A stretch of DNA of 64,000 bases from the NCBI RefSeq assembly GCF_002102265.1, contig NZ_LQPG01000033.1, forward strand, positions 62,001-126,000. Direction: 5' to 3'. Positions 51,173-59,786 of this stretch are shown piece after piece (the stretch's first letter is position 1; each line of letters opens with the position of its first letter). The notes beneath the pieces were generated by a model, which did no database searches, was not told the DNA's origin, and worked only from the letters and a program-made list of their open reading frames with translations. Source of the stretch: Mycolicibacter longobardus (GTDB lineage Bacteria > Actinomycetota > Actinomycetes > Mycobacteriales > Mycobacteriaceae). The position numbers were made by a program, and so were the translations under genes.

Positions 51173-52266
51173 AGCTCACGCAGCCTAGCCGCCACGGACT
51201 CCGGGGTGACATCGGCGATGAACGCGTCCATGGCCGACTCCGAGGCCGCCAGATACTTCAGTTTGGTAGCGCTGCGCTTGATCGACATCAGCTCGACGTG
51301 AAAATAGCCGTCGGCCTGCGCGCCGTCGTTGCGGTACTGGTGCAGTGCGGCCATATAGGGCAGCGGAGTGCCGTAGAGACGATCGAAGCGACCCAACAGG
51401 TTTCGGTAGACCGCCGCGAAGTCGTCGAGCTCGTCATCGGTCAGCTCGGTCAGATTGTGCACCCGCCGATTCGGGTACAGGTGCACCTCCACCGGCCAGC
51501 GCGCGGCGAACGGCACGAACGCGGTGAAGTGTTCGGTCTGCGCCACGATTCGGGCGCCGTCGGCGCGTTCGGCGGCCAGCAGATCGGCGAACAGGTTGGC
51601 GCCGTGGGCAACTCGGTGATCGCGGGCCTGGGCCAGCATCGCGGCGGTGCGCGGCGTCAGGTAGGGGTAGCCGTAGATCTGGCCGTGCGGGTGGGCCAGC
51701 GTCACACCGATCTCTTCGCCGCGGTTCTCGAAGCAGAACACCTGCTCGACACCGGGGCGGGCCAGCAGGTCGGCGGTGCGGTGCCGCCACGCCTGCACCA
51801 CCAGCAGGGCGTGCGCCGCGGGCAGGTCGGCGAACGAACCGGTGTGATCGGCGGAGAAGCAGATCACCTCGCAGCGGCCGGCGCCCGGGGCCGACACGAA
51901 CGATTTCGGCGCGGTTTCTCCCGCTGAGCGGTCATTATCGCGCCGAAATCCCGGCCCGGCCAGGCTTGGAAAACGGTTCTCGAAGACCACCACGTCGTAG
52001 TCGGCCGCGGGAACCTCGCTGGTCAGACCACTGGGCCCCGGGCACAGCGGGCACGCCTCGGCCGGTGGCTTGTACGTGCGGTCCTGACGCTGCGCGGCGA
52101 TGATCACCCACTGGCCGGTGGTGCGGTCGAGCCGCAGCTGCGACGGCGCGGGGTCACGTGGCGGCAGCGGTCGACGGTCCGGCACCGGAGCCGGCGTGCG
52201 CCCGGGCAGCGCGAAGAACAGCATGTCGCGCCCGTCGGCCAGCGTCCAGCTGGTCGGGGCGCTCAC
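51169..52266 (-). CDS. galT: Galactose-1-phosphate uridylyltransferase
   Basis: A 365-residue Gal[16 protein letters not shown] carries the HPH catalytic motif with the uridylylated His, CPLCPG is the N-terminal zinc-type Cys pair, and [12 protein letters not shown] and [16 protein letters not shown] are conserved substrate and fold blocks. It exchanges UMP between UDP-glucose and Gal-1-P. It overlaps both DUF309 upstream and galK downstream by 4 bp, indicating a tight operon. Confidence 0.95.
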   Translation of the reverse strand: MSAPTSWTLADGRDMLFFALPGRTPAPVPDRRPLPPRDPAPSQLRLDRTTGQWVIIAAQRQDRTYKPPAEACPLCPGPSGLTSEVPAADYDVVVFENRFPSLAGPGFRRDNDRSAGETAPKSFVSAPGAGRCEVICFSADHTGSFADLPAAHALLVVQAWRHRTADLLARPGVEQVFCFENRGEEIGVTLAHPHGQIYGYPYLTPRTAAMLAQARDHRVAHGANLFADLLAAERADGARIVAQTEHFTAFVPFAARWPVEVHLYPNRRVHNLTELTDDELDDFAAVYRNLLGRFDRLYGTPLPYMAALHQYRNDGAQADGYFHVELMSIKRSATKLKYLAASESAMDAFIADVTPESVAARLREL

Positions 52267-52739
52267 GAGACCAGCCGCGGATGCAGTCGCTGCGGAGGGA
52301 TCTCGACGCCGGCCGCCAGGTCATCGGCCAGGCCGGTGGCGAAGCCGAGCAGGCCGGCGACATCGATCCCGTACGGCACCGGGGCCGGCGCCGCCGCCAG
52401 ATGCTCGGCGCCGCGGCGCAGCAGACTGACCGCGCCGGTGACGTTGCCGCGCTGGACGTGGGTGACACCGACTGCCAACTGCGCCAGCCCCTGCCACAGA
52501 TCGCGTTCGGCGGCGGGCCGGTGCTTCCAAGCGGCTTCCAGCACCTCGTGGGCGTTGAACGCCAGTCCGTCGTCCAACAACAGTTGCGCATACGCCAGCA
52601 TCTGGGCCGGTGGCAGGTTCAGATCGTCCGGAACGCCCTCGACCCCGCCTTGGCTGCCGCGCGGCAGCGGCCGGCCCAGCCGGTCACGCGGACGGGCGTT
52701 GCGGGGGCGGCCCGAGTCGTCGCGGTCGCGGGTCGTCAC
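52263..52739 (-). CDS. DUF309 protein
   Basis: A 158-residue protein. FNAHEVLEAAWKHRPAAERD, then LWQGLAQLAVGVTHVQRGN and LLRRGAEHL are the DUF309 signature (HEVLExxWK and QGLxQ). The family is helical, with a proposed metal site and no assigned reaction. It starts the operon with galT and galK, with a 4 bp overlap. A role in sugar phosphate metabolism is possible only by context. Confidence 0.85.
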   Translation of the reverse strand: MTTRDRDDSGRPRNARPRDRLGRPLPRGSQGGVEGVPDDLNLPPAQMLAYAQLLLDDGLAFNAHEVLEAAWKHRPAAERDLWQGLAQLAVGVTHVQRGNVTGAVSLLRRGAEHLAAAPAPVPYGIDVAGLLGFATGLADDLAAGVEIPPQRLHPRLVS

Positions 52740-52760
52740 CTGTCCATCATGGCAAGCGGG

Positions 52761-53546
52761 TCAGGCCGGCTTGCTGGCAATCACCTCGATGGCACCCATG
52801 TTCTTGCGGTGGCGGCGGAAAGTCGCACGCATGTTGAGTACCCGGGCCCGCGCGTCGGAGTCACGCAGCACGTTGAATACGAACCGCAGCGCGCCGAACA
52901 GTCCCTCGTCGGCGATCAGCCGATGCGGTTCCAGCAGTGCCATCGGTGCGTAGGAGATCTTCTCCACCGTGAAGCCGGCCTCGGTGAGCAGCTCGCTCCA
53001 TTCCTCGGCGGTCAGCGGGCGGGCGTTGACCTTGATGGAGCGCGCCAGCGCGGTGCGGACCTCATCCTTGACGGCCTCGGGCACGTCGTGGGGCTGCAGC
53101 ACCATCTCGTGGATGGCGTAGCGCCCGCCCGGCCGCAGCACCCGGAAGGCCTCCCGCATGATGTCGGCCTTGTGGGCGTTGGTCTGCATGGTCAGCATCG
53201 CTTCGCCGATCACCACGTCGGCGCTGTCGGCGTCCAGCCCGGTCTCAGAAGCTCCGCCGGTGACCACTCGACCCTTGGCCCCCACCACCGAGCGGACCAC
53301 ACCGGCGGCGTTCTCGTCGGCCTCGACACCGGTGTAGGTGGCCGGGCTGCACTCCAGGATCTCTTTCGCGGTGCGGCCCATACCGGGAGCCAGCTCGACG
53401 ACATCGGCGCCGGCCAGCTGCGCGTCGGCGAGCATCCGGTGGGTCAGGCCGAGCCCGCCGGGCCGAAGGACGCGTTTGCCTAGCCGGGCGAACAGCCAGT
53501 GGCCGGGGAGGTCAGCGGTCTTGCGGTCTGGCATGGGAAGGCTCAT
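52761..53546 (-). CDS. SAM-dependent methyltransferase
   Basis: A 261-residue class I methyltransferase. DVVELAPGMGRTAKEIL is motif I, YTGVEADENAAGVVR motif post-I, and GEAMLTMQTNAHKADIMREA plus FRVLRPGGRYAIHEMVL motifs II-III. It resembles UbiE/Cfa-like lipid or small-molecule methyltransferases. The ATG at 53544-53546 lies 6 bp downstream of a DtxR/IdeR-like palindrome, so iron regulation is possible. Acceptor unknown. Confidence 0.85.
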   Translation of the reverse strand: MSLPMPDRKTADLPGHWLFARLGKRVLRPGGLGLTHRMLADAQLAGADVVELAPGMGRTAKEILECSPATYTGVEADENAAGVVRSVVGAKGRVVTGGASETGLDADSADVVIGEAMLTMQTNAHKADIMREAFRVLRPGGRYAIHEMVLQPHDVPEAVKDEVRTALARSIKVNARPLTAEEWSELLTEAGFTVEKISYAPMALLEPHRLIADEGLFGALRFVFNVLRDSDARARVLNMRATFRRHRKNMGAIEVIASKPA

Positions 53547-53552
53547 GCAACG

Positions 53553-53567
53553 AAGGCTAGCCTTACC
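53553..53567. promoter_or_regulatory. DtxR/IdeR-like inverted repeat upstream of methyltransferase
   Basis: Positions 53553-53564 form a perfect palindrome, AAGGCTAGCCTT. The plus-strand block GGCTAGCCTTACC (53555-53567) agrees with the DtxR/IdeR core GGTTAGCCTAACC at 11 of 13 positions, but the outer TTA/TAA flanks are poor. It sits just before the methyltransferase ATG. Possible iron-dependent control, unproven. Confidence 0.4.
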
Positions 53568-53672
53568 AGGCTTGGGTCCGCTAGGGGACTTTAGACCTAT
53601 TGTTTCCTCTAAATTATCCGGCGCGGACGGACATCAGCGGTCTATGTCAGTGCCCGGCGATACGTTCACGAC

Positions 53673-55010
53673 ATGCTCACCGCGGGTTCGACGTTCGCCG
53701 GCTATCGCATCGTGCGGCAGCTGGGTTCCGGCGGCATGGGTGAGGTCTACCTGGCCGAGCACCCCCGGCTGCCCCGCCGTGACGCGCTGAAGGTGCTGCC
53801 CGCCCGGGTATCGGCCGACCCGAACTTTCGGGAACGGTTCAACCGCGAAGCCGACCTGGCGGCGTCGCTGTGGCACCCGCACGTCGTCGGCGTGCACGAC
53901 CGCGGCGAGTGCGACGGTCAGCTCTGGATCGCGATGGACTACGTCGACGGGTTCGACGCCGACGCGTTGCTGCAGCGCTGCGGCGGCGGACTGCCGCGCC
54001 GGCAGGTGAACGAGATCGTGGCCGCCGTCGCGCAGGCCCTGGACTACGCCCACGGGCGCGGATTGCTGCACCGCGACGTCAAACCCGCGAACATCCTGCT
54101 GACCGAGCCGGGGGAGACCAACACGCGAATCATACTGGCAGACTTCGGGATCGGGTTGCGCGTGGACGAAGTCAGTGGCCTCACCGACACCAACATGGCG
54201 GTCGGAACGCTGCGCTACGCCGCCCCCGAGCAACTGCGCGGTGAGTCGATCGACGGCCGGGCCGATCAGTACGCACTGGCCGCCACCACCTACCACCTTC
54301 TCACCGGCAAACCACCGGTTCACCCCGATCCGGCCGGTTTGGACGCCGCACTGGCCCGGGCGCTGGCCGAGGATCCGGCCAAGCGGTTCGCCAGCTGCAC
54401 CGAGTTCGCCGATGCGCTGCGGTCCGATGCGCCCGCGCGGCACCTACCGGTGCTGGTGCCATCGGAGTCCAAGCCCCGGCGCTCGTTTCCCAAGGGTTTC
54501 GGCCTGTCCGCGGCCGCGTTTCTGGCGCTGTACCTGATCGGTAGCACCGACTCGGAACCGCCGGCGCCGGCGGCTACCGCCCCGATGACACCGGTGACCT
54601 CCACGACCACCATCACCACGTCGGTCACCACCGCTTCGCCGCCCGAGACGACGACCATCACCGCCTCACCGCGCCCCGCCACTACTTCCCCACCGATCAC
54701 CACATCATCGGCCCGGCCGGATCCGCTGCTCGGGCTTGCCAATGCCCCTGTCGGGCCGACGATCCCCGAGGGCGTCTACGCCATCCCGCGCGTGATGCCC
54801 TACGGCACCTATGTCGCCGACATCGGACCGAACGGGTCGTGTAGCTACTTCGTCTACGACCGGACGAGCCGCGTCGTCGAGTCGGGTTCTCGTCTGATCG
54901 CGCTCGGGCGGCCGACGGTGGAGATCGACCCGCGTGCGGAGAACGGCATGTTCATCTCCTTCGGATGCACGCCGTGGACGCGGATCAAGCCGCTGCCCGC
55001 GAATTGGTAG
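53673..55010 (+). CDS. Membrane-bound Ser/Thr protein kinase (Pkn-type)
   Basis: A 445-residue Hanks-type kinase. [13 protein letters not shown] is the glycine loop, ALKVLPA has the Lys, [11 protein letters not shown] the catalytic loop and ADFGIG the DFG, followed by [11 protein letters not shown] (activation-loop end/APE). A transmembrane segment ([14 protein letters not shown]) lies near residue 275, a Thr/Pro-rich linker near 295-345, and an outer domain with two Cys (NGSCSYF, SFGCTPW) follows. It resembles PknF/PknH/PknJ-type kinases. The ATG at 53673 is the natural start. The outer domain is probably the sensor. Confidence 0.92.
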   Translation: MLTAGSTFAGYRIVRQLGSGGMGEVYLAEHPRLPRRDALKVLPARVSADPNFRERFNREADLAASLWHPHVVGVHDRGECDGQLWIAMDYVDGFDADALLQRCGGGLPRRQVNEIVAAVAQALDYAHGRGLLHRDVKPANILLTEPGETNTRIILADFGIGLRVDEVSGLTDTNMAVGTLRYAAPEQLRGESIDGRADQYALAATTYHLLTGKPPVHPDPAGLDAALARALAEDPAKRFASCTEFADALRSDAPARHLPVLVPSESKPRRSFPKGFGLSAAAFLALYLIGSTDSEPPAPAATAPMTPVTSTTTITTSVTTASPPETTTITASPRPATTSPPITTSSARPDPLLGLANAPVGPTIPEGVYAIPRVMPYGTYVADIGPNGSCSYFVYDRTSRVVESGSRLIALGRPTVEIDPRAENGMFISFGCTPWTRIKPLPANW

Positions 55011-55051
55011 GCCGGCGGAATAGCCCGAGGCGGATCGCTGTTCGAGCGAAC

Positions 55052-55483
55052 ATGCCCAAGCCCTTCACCGAAGCCGAACGTCAGCAGTTCCTCGCCGACA
55101 AGCACGTCGCCGTGCTGTCCGTCGCCGCCACCGACGGCCGGCCTCCGGCCAGCGTCCCGATCTGGTACGAGTACACCCCCGGCGGCAACATCGTGATCAA
55201 CACCGGCGCCGGCTTACGCAAGGCCAGGCTCATCGAACAGGCCGGCGCGGTGACGCTGGTGGTGCAGCGCGAAGAACTGCCCTACCAATACGTGATCGTC
55301 GAAGGCACCGTCACCGAGGCGACCACACCGGCCCCGCTGCAGCAGCGCGAAGCCATCGCGATCCGCTACCTGGGCGAGGAAGGCGGGCGCGCGTTCGCCG
55401 CCAGCATGGACGACGCCTCCAGCGTGCTGTTCACCATCCGGCCCGACCGCTGGCTGACCGCGGATTTCTCGGAGGACCTGTAG
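55052..55483 (+). CDS. PNPOx/F420-type flavin-split-barrel protein
   Basis: A 143-residue protein of the pyridoxamine 5'-phosphate oxidase-like split-barrel family. FLADKHVAVLSVAATDGRPP, VPIWYEYTPGGNIVINTG and ARLIEQAGAVTLVVQREELP are typical of FMN- or F420-binding members common in mycobacteria. It may reduce small molecules with F420H2 or bind heme/FMN. The ATG at 55052 is used. It is followed in 6 bp by a 2OG oxygenase gene, so they are probably co-transcribed. Confidence 0.82.
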   Translation: MPKPFTEAERQQFLADKHVAVLSVAATDGRPPASVPIWYEYTPGGNIVINTGAGLRKARLIEQAGAVTLVVQREELPYQYVIVEGTVTEATTPAPLQQREAIAIRYLGEEGGRAFAASMDDASSVLFTIRPDRWLTADFSEDL

Positions 55484-55489
55484 GCGTTC

Positions 55490-56491
55490 GTGGTGATGCT
55501 GCCTGTGCTCGACCTGTCCGACGCCGATACCGACACGGCGGCGTTTCGCCTGGCTCTGCGGGAGGCCGCGCACACCTCCGGATTCTTCTACCTCACCGGC
55601 CACGGCGTACCCGACGAACAGATCACCGAGGTCCTCGAGCTGGCGCGGCAGTTCTTCGGGCTGCCCGACGAACAGAAGAACCGGATCAGCCAGCTGAAAA
55701 GCCCGCAGTTCCGGGGCTATTCACGGCTCGGCGGAGAGCTGACCAACGGTCGCGTCGACTGGCGCGAGCAGATCGACATCGGACCCGAACGCCCGGCGCT
55801 ACCCGATGCGGAGGGTTACTGGCACCTGCAGGGCCCCAACCTGTGGCCCGCGCGCCCCGCGTCTTTCCGCCGGGCATTCGAAGCGTGGGACCAGGCCCTG
55901 TCTTCGGTGGGCCTGAAGCTGCTGCGGCACTGGGCGGCGTCGTTGGGAGCCGCCGAAGACCTGTTCGACGACGCGTTCAGCGCGCTGCCGGCGACGCTGA
56001 TCAAGGTCGTCCGCTACCCCGGCAGCTTGCACGGCGACCAAGGCGTCGGCGCCCACAAGGACTCGGGTGTCTTGACCCTGCTGCTGGTCGAGCCCGATTC
56101 CGAAGGGCTTCAAGTGGAGATCGCCTCCGGCGAATGGGTCGACGTTCCCCCATTGGCAGGTGCGTTCATCGTCAACATCGGCGAGCTGCTCGAAGTCGCG
56201 ACCGACGGCTACCTGCGGGCCACTCGGCACCGGGTGCGCTCACCCAAACCCGGCACCGACCGGGTATCCATCCCGTACTTCCTCAACCCGGCACTGGATG
56301 CCACCGTCCCGCGCATCACCCTGCCCGCCGACCTGGCGGTCCTGACCCGGGGGGTCGCGACAGACCCGGACAACCCCATCTTCGACACCTACGGCGAGAA
56401 TGCATGGAAGTCCCGCACCCGGGCTCACCCCGACGTCGCCGAACTGCATCACGGGATCACGCCGCCAGGTTCACCGCGCTCGGCGTACTGA
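55490..56491 (+). CDS. 2-oxoglutarate/Fe(II) oxygenase (isopenicillin-N-synthase family)
   Basis: A 333-residue oxygenase. The N-terminal FFYLTGHGVPDEQI is the IPNS-family opening. Iron ligands His and Asp lie in GAHKDSGVLTLL and the distal His in ATRHRV; RVS in DRVSIPYFL binds 2-oxoglutarate. It is soluble and probably hydroxylates a small molecule. The GTG at 55490 follows the split-barrel gene by 6 bp. The substrate is unknown. Confidence 0.9.
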   Translation: MVMLPVLDLSDADTDTAAFRLALREAAHTSGFFYLTGHGVPDEQITEVLELARQFFGLPDEQKNRISQLKSPQFRGYSRLGGELTNGRVDWREQIDIGPERPALPDAEGYWHLQGPNLWPARPASFRRAFEAWDQALSSVGLKLLRHWAASLGAAEDLFDDAFSALPATLIKVVRYPGSLHGDQGVGAHKDSGVLTLLLVEPDSEGLQVEIASGEWVDVPPLAGAFIVNIGELLEVATDGYLRATRHRVRSPKPGTDRVSIPYFLNPALDATVPRITLPADLAVLTRGVATDPDNPIFDTYGENAWKSRTRAHPDVAELHHGITPPGSPRSAY

Positions 56492-56555
56492 ACACCGATG
56501 ACCACGCGGACAACATGTCGCCCCGCAAACAGCGATTCACCAATACGCTTCCACG

Positions 56556-56681
56556 ATGACCTCTCGGCAGCCCCTGCGGGTCACCCCGGCCGGCCCGCGC
56601 CGGCTGGCGCAGCACCGCCAGGCGCTGGTGCCCCACTCCGGCGCGGACGGCGGCGCCGGCGGTCTCAGGACGCCGAGGTAA
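56556..56681 (+). CDS. 41-codon ORF upstream of WXG100-like gene
   Basis: The frame from the ATG at 56556 encodes MTSRQPLRVTPAGPRRLAQH and continues to RTPR before TAA at 56679-56681, six bases before the next ATG. The beginning LRV-P resembles the N-terminus of small type VII-related proteins such as Rv0025 relatives that precede Rv0026-like genes, but the rest is short and Arg/Gly-rich. It may be a truncated remnant. Confidence 0.4.
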   Translation: MTSRQPLRVTPAGPRRLAQHRQALVPHSGADGGAGGLRTPR

Positions 56682-56687
56682 CCCGCG

Positions 56688-58094
56688 ATGTCCATTCCGA
56701 CCCTGTCGCAGATCGAAGGTGCCAACTGGAACCACCTCACCACCACCGCCGCAGCCTGGACCGACCTCGCCAACACCTGGGAGGCCGCGTTCGCCGAAAT
56801 CCGCGACGCGTCGGGCAACCCCGGCGGCACCCCCTGGACCGGCGGCGGCGCCACAGCGCTTCAGCAGCGCGCCGCCGCTGACGTGGTGAAGGTCCGCGCC
56901 GCCGCCGACATGCTGCGCACCGCCGCCGGGATCGCCACCCGCGGCGCCGAAACACAGCAGGCCAACCAACGACTGGTCCTTGAGGCCATCGAGGACGCCG
57001 AACGCGAAGACTTCCTGGTCGGCGAGGACTACTCCGTCACCGACACCTACACCCACTACACCTCGGCCGCGGAACAGACGGCCCGCCAGCAGGCCGCGCA
57101 ACGCCACAGTGAATTCATCACGTCCCGGGTCAGCAACCTGGTCAACAACGAGAACGAGATCTCCCGCCACCTCACCACCGCCACCGCCGGACTCGGCGAG
57201 CTGAGTTTCCCCGAAGACGGGGCCGACGGCGGGGCGGGTGCCAATGGACAGCCCCGCGTGGTGTTGGTGGATGACGTACGCCGCGATCCCGCCATCAACG
57301 GTCCGGCCGCCACACCCCAGCACGAGCAGGACGGGTACGACCTGCAAAACCAGTTCCAGGATGGCCAAGGCCCCGTCTTCGGCGGTGACCCGCGAGATGG
57401 CGTGCCGCGCAGCCCGGCTACCGAGCTGGCCCAAGGCCCACCGGACACTCGGCCGCTACCGACCGGCACCGCGCTCGGCCCCGACGGACGCCGGTATGCG
57501 TTCTTCAGCCACCCGGACGGAACCGAGATCCCAGGGGTCAACCAGTTCGTGACCAACGGAGCGGTGTGGGACTACACCGACCCCGCGCATCCGGTCAAAG
57601 TCGGCGACCTGCCCGGGATTTACCAAGCCAGCGGCGTTTACGATCCCGCGACCAATCAGATGGTGATCGTGGGCAACACCAGTAACCGAACCGGCGACCT
57701 CACCCGAGGTCTGTGGGTTTCAGGACCCATCGATCCAGCCCAACCCAACGGCTGGGTCACGTCCTTGCAGCGCGTCGGCGATGTCGGCCTTCCGGGTGAT
57801 CGCGAGAGCCAACTGATCTCCCTGACCGGTGGTGGGTACATGTTGGTCGGAGCGACCAACGGCGGACCGGTGTCGGCCATAACCGCGAGCACCCCGCAGG
57901 GGCTCATAGGCGCTGCGCCCCAACCGCTATTGACTCAACGTGACCTTCCGACCGTGTACGGCCCCACCGTCATGGGAACGTCACTCGACCCGGCGACCGG
58001 GGTTGAGACGATTCAGCTGCGGGTGAGCACATGGCCGCCTGGGCCGATCTATGACCCCAACACCTGGACAACAACCTTCGAGGTTCAACACTAG
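56688..58094 (+). CDS. WXG100-like/type VII-associated secreted protein
   Basis: A 468-residue protein. The N-terminal 110 residues are helical with WTDLANTWEAAF, a W-x-G-like GTPWTGGGA turn and an Ala-rich second helix, as in ESX substrates. Residues about 250-468 are beta-rich (FFSHPDGTEIPGVNQFVTNG; GLWVSGPIDPAQPNGWVTSL; YMLVGATNGGPVSAITAST), suggesting a beta-propeller-like domain. There is no classical signal peptide. It resembles Rv0026-type proteins. Secretion via an ESX system is inferred. A signal-peptide protein gene follows in 14 bp. Confidence 0.65.
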   Translation: MSIPTLSQIEGANWNHLTTTAAAWTDLANTWEAAFAEIRDASGNPGGTPWTGGGATALQQRAAADVVKVRAAADMLRTAAGIATRGAETQQANQRLVLEAIEDAEREDFLVGEDYSVTDTYTHYTSAAEQTARQQAAQRHSEFITSRVSNLVNNENEISRHLTTATAGLGELSFPEDGADGGAGANGQPRVVLVDDVRRDPAINGPAATPQHEQDGYDLQNQFQDGQGPVFGGDPRDGVPRSPATELAQGPPDTRPLPTGTALGPDGRRYAFFSHPDGTEIPGVNQFVTNGAVWDYTDPAHPVKVGDLPGIYQASGVYDPATNQMVIVGNTSNRTGDLTRGLWVSGPIDPAQPNGWVTSLQRVGDVGLPGDRESQLISLTGGGYMLVGATNGGPVSAITASTPQGLIGAAPQPLLTQRDLPTVYGPTVMGTSLDPATGVETIQLRVSTWPPGPIYDPNTWTTTFEVQH

Positions 58095-58108
58095 AAAGGC
58101 GGCCAGAC

Positions 58109-58627
58109 GTGCCGACCAAGACACTCACCGTTACCGCTGCCGCTGTCGGCACCGCGGTGATCAGCGCCTGCACCGCCCACGCCGAACCACCGAAATTCCC
58201 CGACCTCGACGCGTTCCAATCGGTCGATCCCGCACCGTACACCGCCGCCGCTCGCGCCGGTGGTGCAACGTATTTCACCACCCCCGACGGACTCCAGTGC
58301 GACATTCCGCAGCCCTACCGGCCGGGTGACCATGTCAGTGCCGGCTGCGCGGGGCGGCTGCCGGGCCTGGCTGACGACGCTCCGCGGGGCAGCGAGGGCT
58401 GCTCGGAGGTCGCGTCGCCGACACTGCTTCCGACGGACCTGGGCCCGTACACCTTCCAGCCCGGTACCGGGTGCCCGATCCTCACCACACCCCTGCTCGA
58501 TGTCGGTCAGAAGATCACCAAGGGTGATATCACCTGCGTCGTGGGCGCTGACCGGCTGACCGCCTGCATCGACCCGGTCCTCAACCGTGGTTTCGTGCTG
58601 CAACCCTCCGGGTCATGGACGTTTTAG
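58109..58627 (+). CDS. Secreted protein of unknown function
   Basis: A 172-residue protein with a Sec signal peptide (KTLTVTAAAVGTAVISACTAHA, cleavage near AHA-EP) and six or more Cys in the mature part, as is common for mycobacterial secreted DUFs. The GTG at 58109 has AAAGGCGG upstream. It follows the WXG100-like gene in 14 bp, so the two may be one transcript. No domain recognised. Confidence 0.75.
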   Translation: MPTKTLTVTAAAVGTAVISACTAHAEPPKFPDLDAFQSVDPAPYTAAARAGGATYFTTPDGLQCDIPQPYRPGDHVSAGCAGRLPGLADDAPRGSEGCSEVASPTLLPTDLGPYTFQPGTGCPILTTPLLDVGQKITKGDITCVVGADRLTACIDPVLNRGFVLQPSGSWTF

Positions 58628-58667
58628 GACGCCAGCTGATGCACCGGGGCTGGTGTTCCGCCTGAGT

Positions 58668-58976
58668 ATGCTCGAATCCGTGAGCGGCAGATTCGGGTGG
58701 AGATCGGCGGCGGGTATCTTTGCCGCCACCCTTGTGCTGGCGCCGGCCGCGGCGGCCGATCCCGAATGCTCCTCGTGCGAGCAGGGCAAAGAAGCCATCG
58801 ATGACCAGGTTCTGCACCGCCACGTGCCGTTGACGGCCACCGACGACCTGCACCAGTATTGCGAATCACTGCTGCGCAACGTGCTCAAGAGCGGCCGGGT
58901 CGCCCGGGTGGATTCTCCGCCGGATTTCGTCGCGAGTTGCGAACAAGAAGGCCGCGTTCTCATCGCTGGACGATGA
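58668..58976 (+). CDS. Small secreted protein with CxxC
   Basis: A 102-residue protein with a signal peptide (WRSAAGIFAATLVLAPAAAA) followed by DPECSSCEQGKEAIDDQVLH and two more Cys. It is probably exported and disulfide-bonded. The ATG at 58668 is chosen; an in-frame ATG at 58587 would put the hydrophobic segment too far in. The family is unknown. Confidence 0.7.
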   Translation: MLESVSGRFGWRSAAGIFAATLVLAPAAAADPECSSCEQGKEAIDDQVLHRHVPLTATDDLHQYCESLLRNVLKSGRVARVDSPPDFVASCEQEGRVLIAGR

Positions 58977-59057
58977 GTTCGCCGACTCAGCGTCAATTCT
59001 GCGCCGGCTTGGCGATCAAGTCCGGCGCGAACATCGAGGTCGCGCCGGTAAAGCAAT

Positions 59058-59081
59058 CAGGCCCCCTAAAAAGGGGGCCTG
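59058..59081 (-). terminator. Hairpin terminator after tRNA-Tyr
   Basis: Ten-base perfect stem CAGGCCCCCT/AGGGGGCCTG around AAAA (TTTT on the minus strand), 8 bp beyond the tRNA 3' end. No long T-run follows, as is usual for mycobacterial hairpins. Confidence 0.75.
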
Positions 59082-59088
59082 AGCTCGG

Positions 59089-59171
59089 TGGCAGGTGCAG
59101 GATTCGAACCTGCGTAGGCTTGCGCCGACGGATTTACAGTCCGCTCCCATTGGCCGCTCGGGCAACCTGCC
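59089..59171 (-). tRNA. tRNA-Tyr (GTA)
   Basis: On the minus strand a complete cloverleaf with a class II variable arm: acceptor GGCAGGT/ACCTGCC, anticodon loop in CGGACTGTAAATCCG with anticodon GTA, long variable arm (TCGGCGCAAGCC) and T arm GCAGGTTCGAATCCTGC. The discriminator is A; the genome encodes CC but not the final A of CCA, so CCA is completed by nucleotidyltransferase. A hairpin terminator follows. Confidence 0.96.
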
Positions 59172-59250
59172 GTATCGCGCCTAGCAGACTACAACGAGGA
59201 TGTACCCAGGACACAAACGGCCAGCACAGCATCAAGAGAGGACAGGTCTC

Positions 59251-59742
59251 GTGGCGGACTCATCGTTCGACATCGTCAGCAAGGTCGACCGGCAGGAGGT
59301 CGACAACGCGTTGAACCAGGCCGCCAAGGAGCTGGCCACCCGGTTCGACTTCCGCGGCACCGACACCACCATCGCCTGGAAGGGCGAGGAGACCGTCGAG
59401 CTGGTCAGCTCCACCGAGGAGCGGGTCAAGGCCGCCGTCGACGTCTTCAAGGAGAAGCTGATCCGCCGGGACATCTCGATGAAGGCGTTCGACGCCGGCG
59501 ACCCGCAGCCGTCGGGCAAGACCTACAAAGTCAGCGGCAGCCTCAAGCAGGGCATCGACGGCGAACACGCCAAGAAGATCAACAAACTGATCCGCGACGA
59601 GGGCCCCAAGGGCGTCAAGACCCAGGTCCAGGGCGACGAGATCCGGGTGTCGTCGAAGAAGCGCGACGACCTGCAGGCCGTCATCTCACTGCTGAAGGGC
59701 GCCGACCTCGACGTTGCGTTGCAGTTCGTGAACTACCGGTAA
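59251..59742 (+). CDS. yajQ: YajQ-family nucleotide-binding protein
   Basis: A 163-residue YajQ protein. [20 protein letters not shown] then [15 protein letters not shown] and the C-terminal [19 protein letters not shown] are diagnostic. The fold is two ferredoxin-like domains that bind nucleic acid or, in some bacteria, cyclic di-GMP. The GTG at 59251 gives the conserved start, and GAGAGGACAGG lies upstream. It is single-copy and usually core; its role in mycobacteria is not established. Confidence 0.93.
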   Translation: MADSSFDIVSKVDRQEVDNALNQAAKELATRFDFRGTDTTIAWKGEETVELVSSTEERVKAAVDVFKEKLIRRDISMKAFDAGDPQPSGKTYKVSGSLKQGIDGEHAKKINKLIRDEGPKGVKTQVQGDEIRVSSKKRDDLQAVISLLKGADLDVALQFVNYR

Positions 59743-59786
59743 CGCAATCCTGGCCCGCCGGCCCACCCGGTGCTTAGGCTGGGGCC

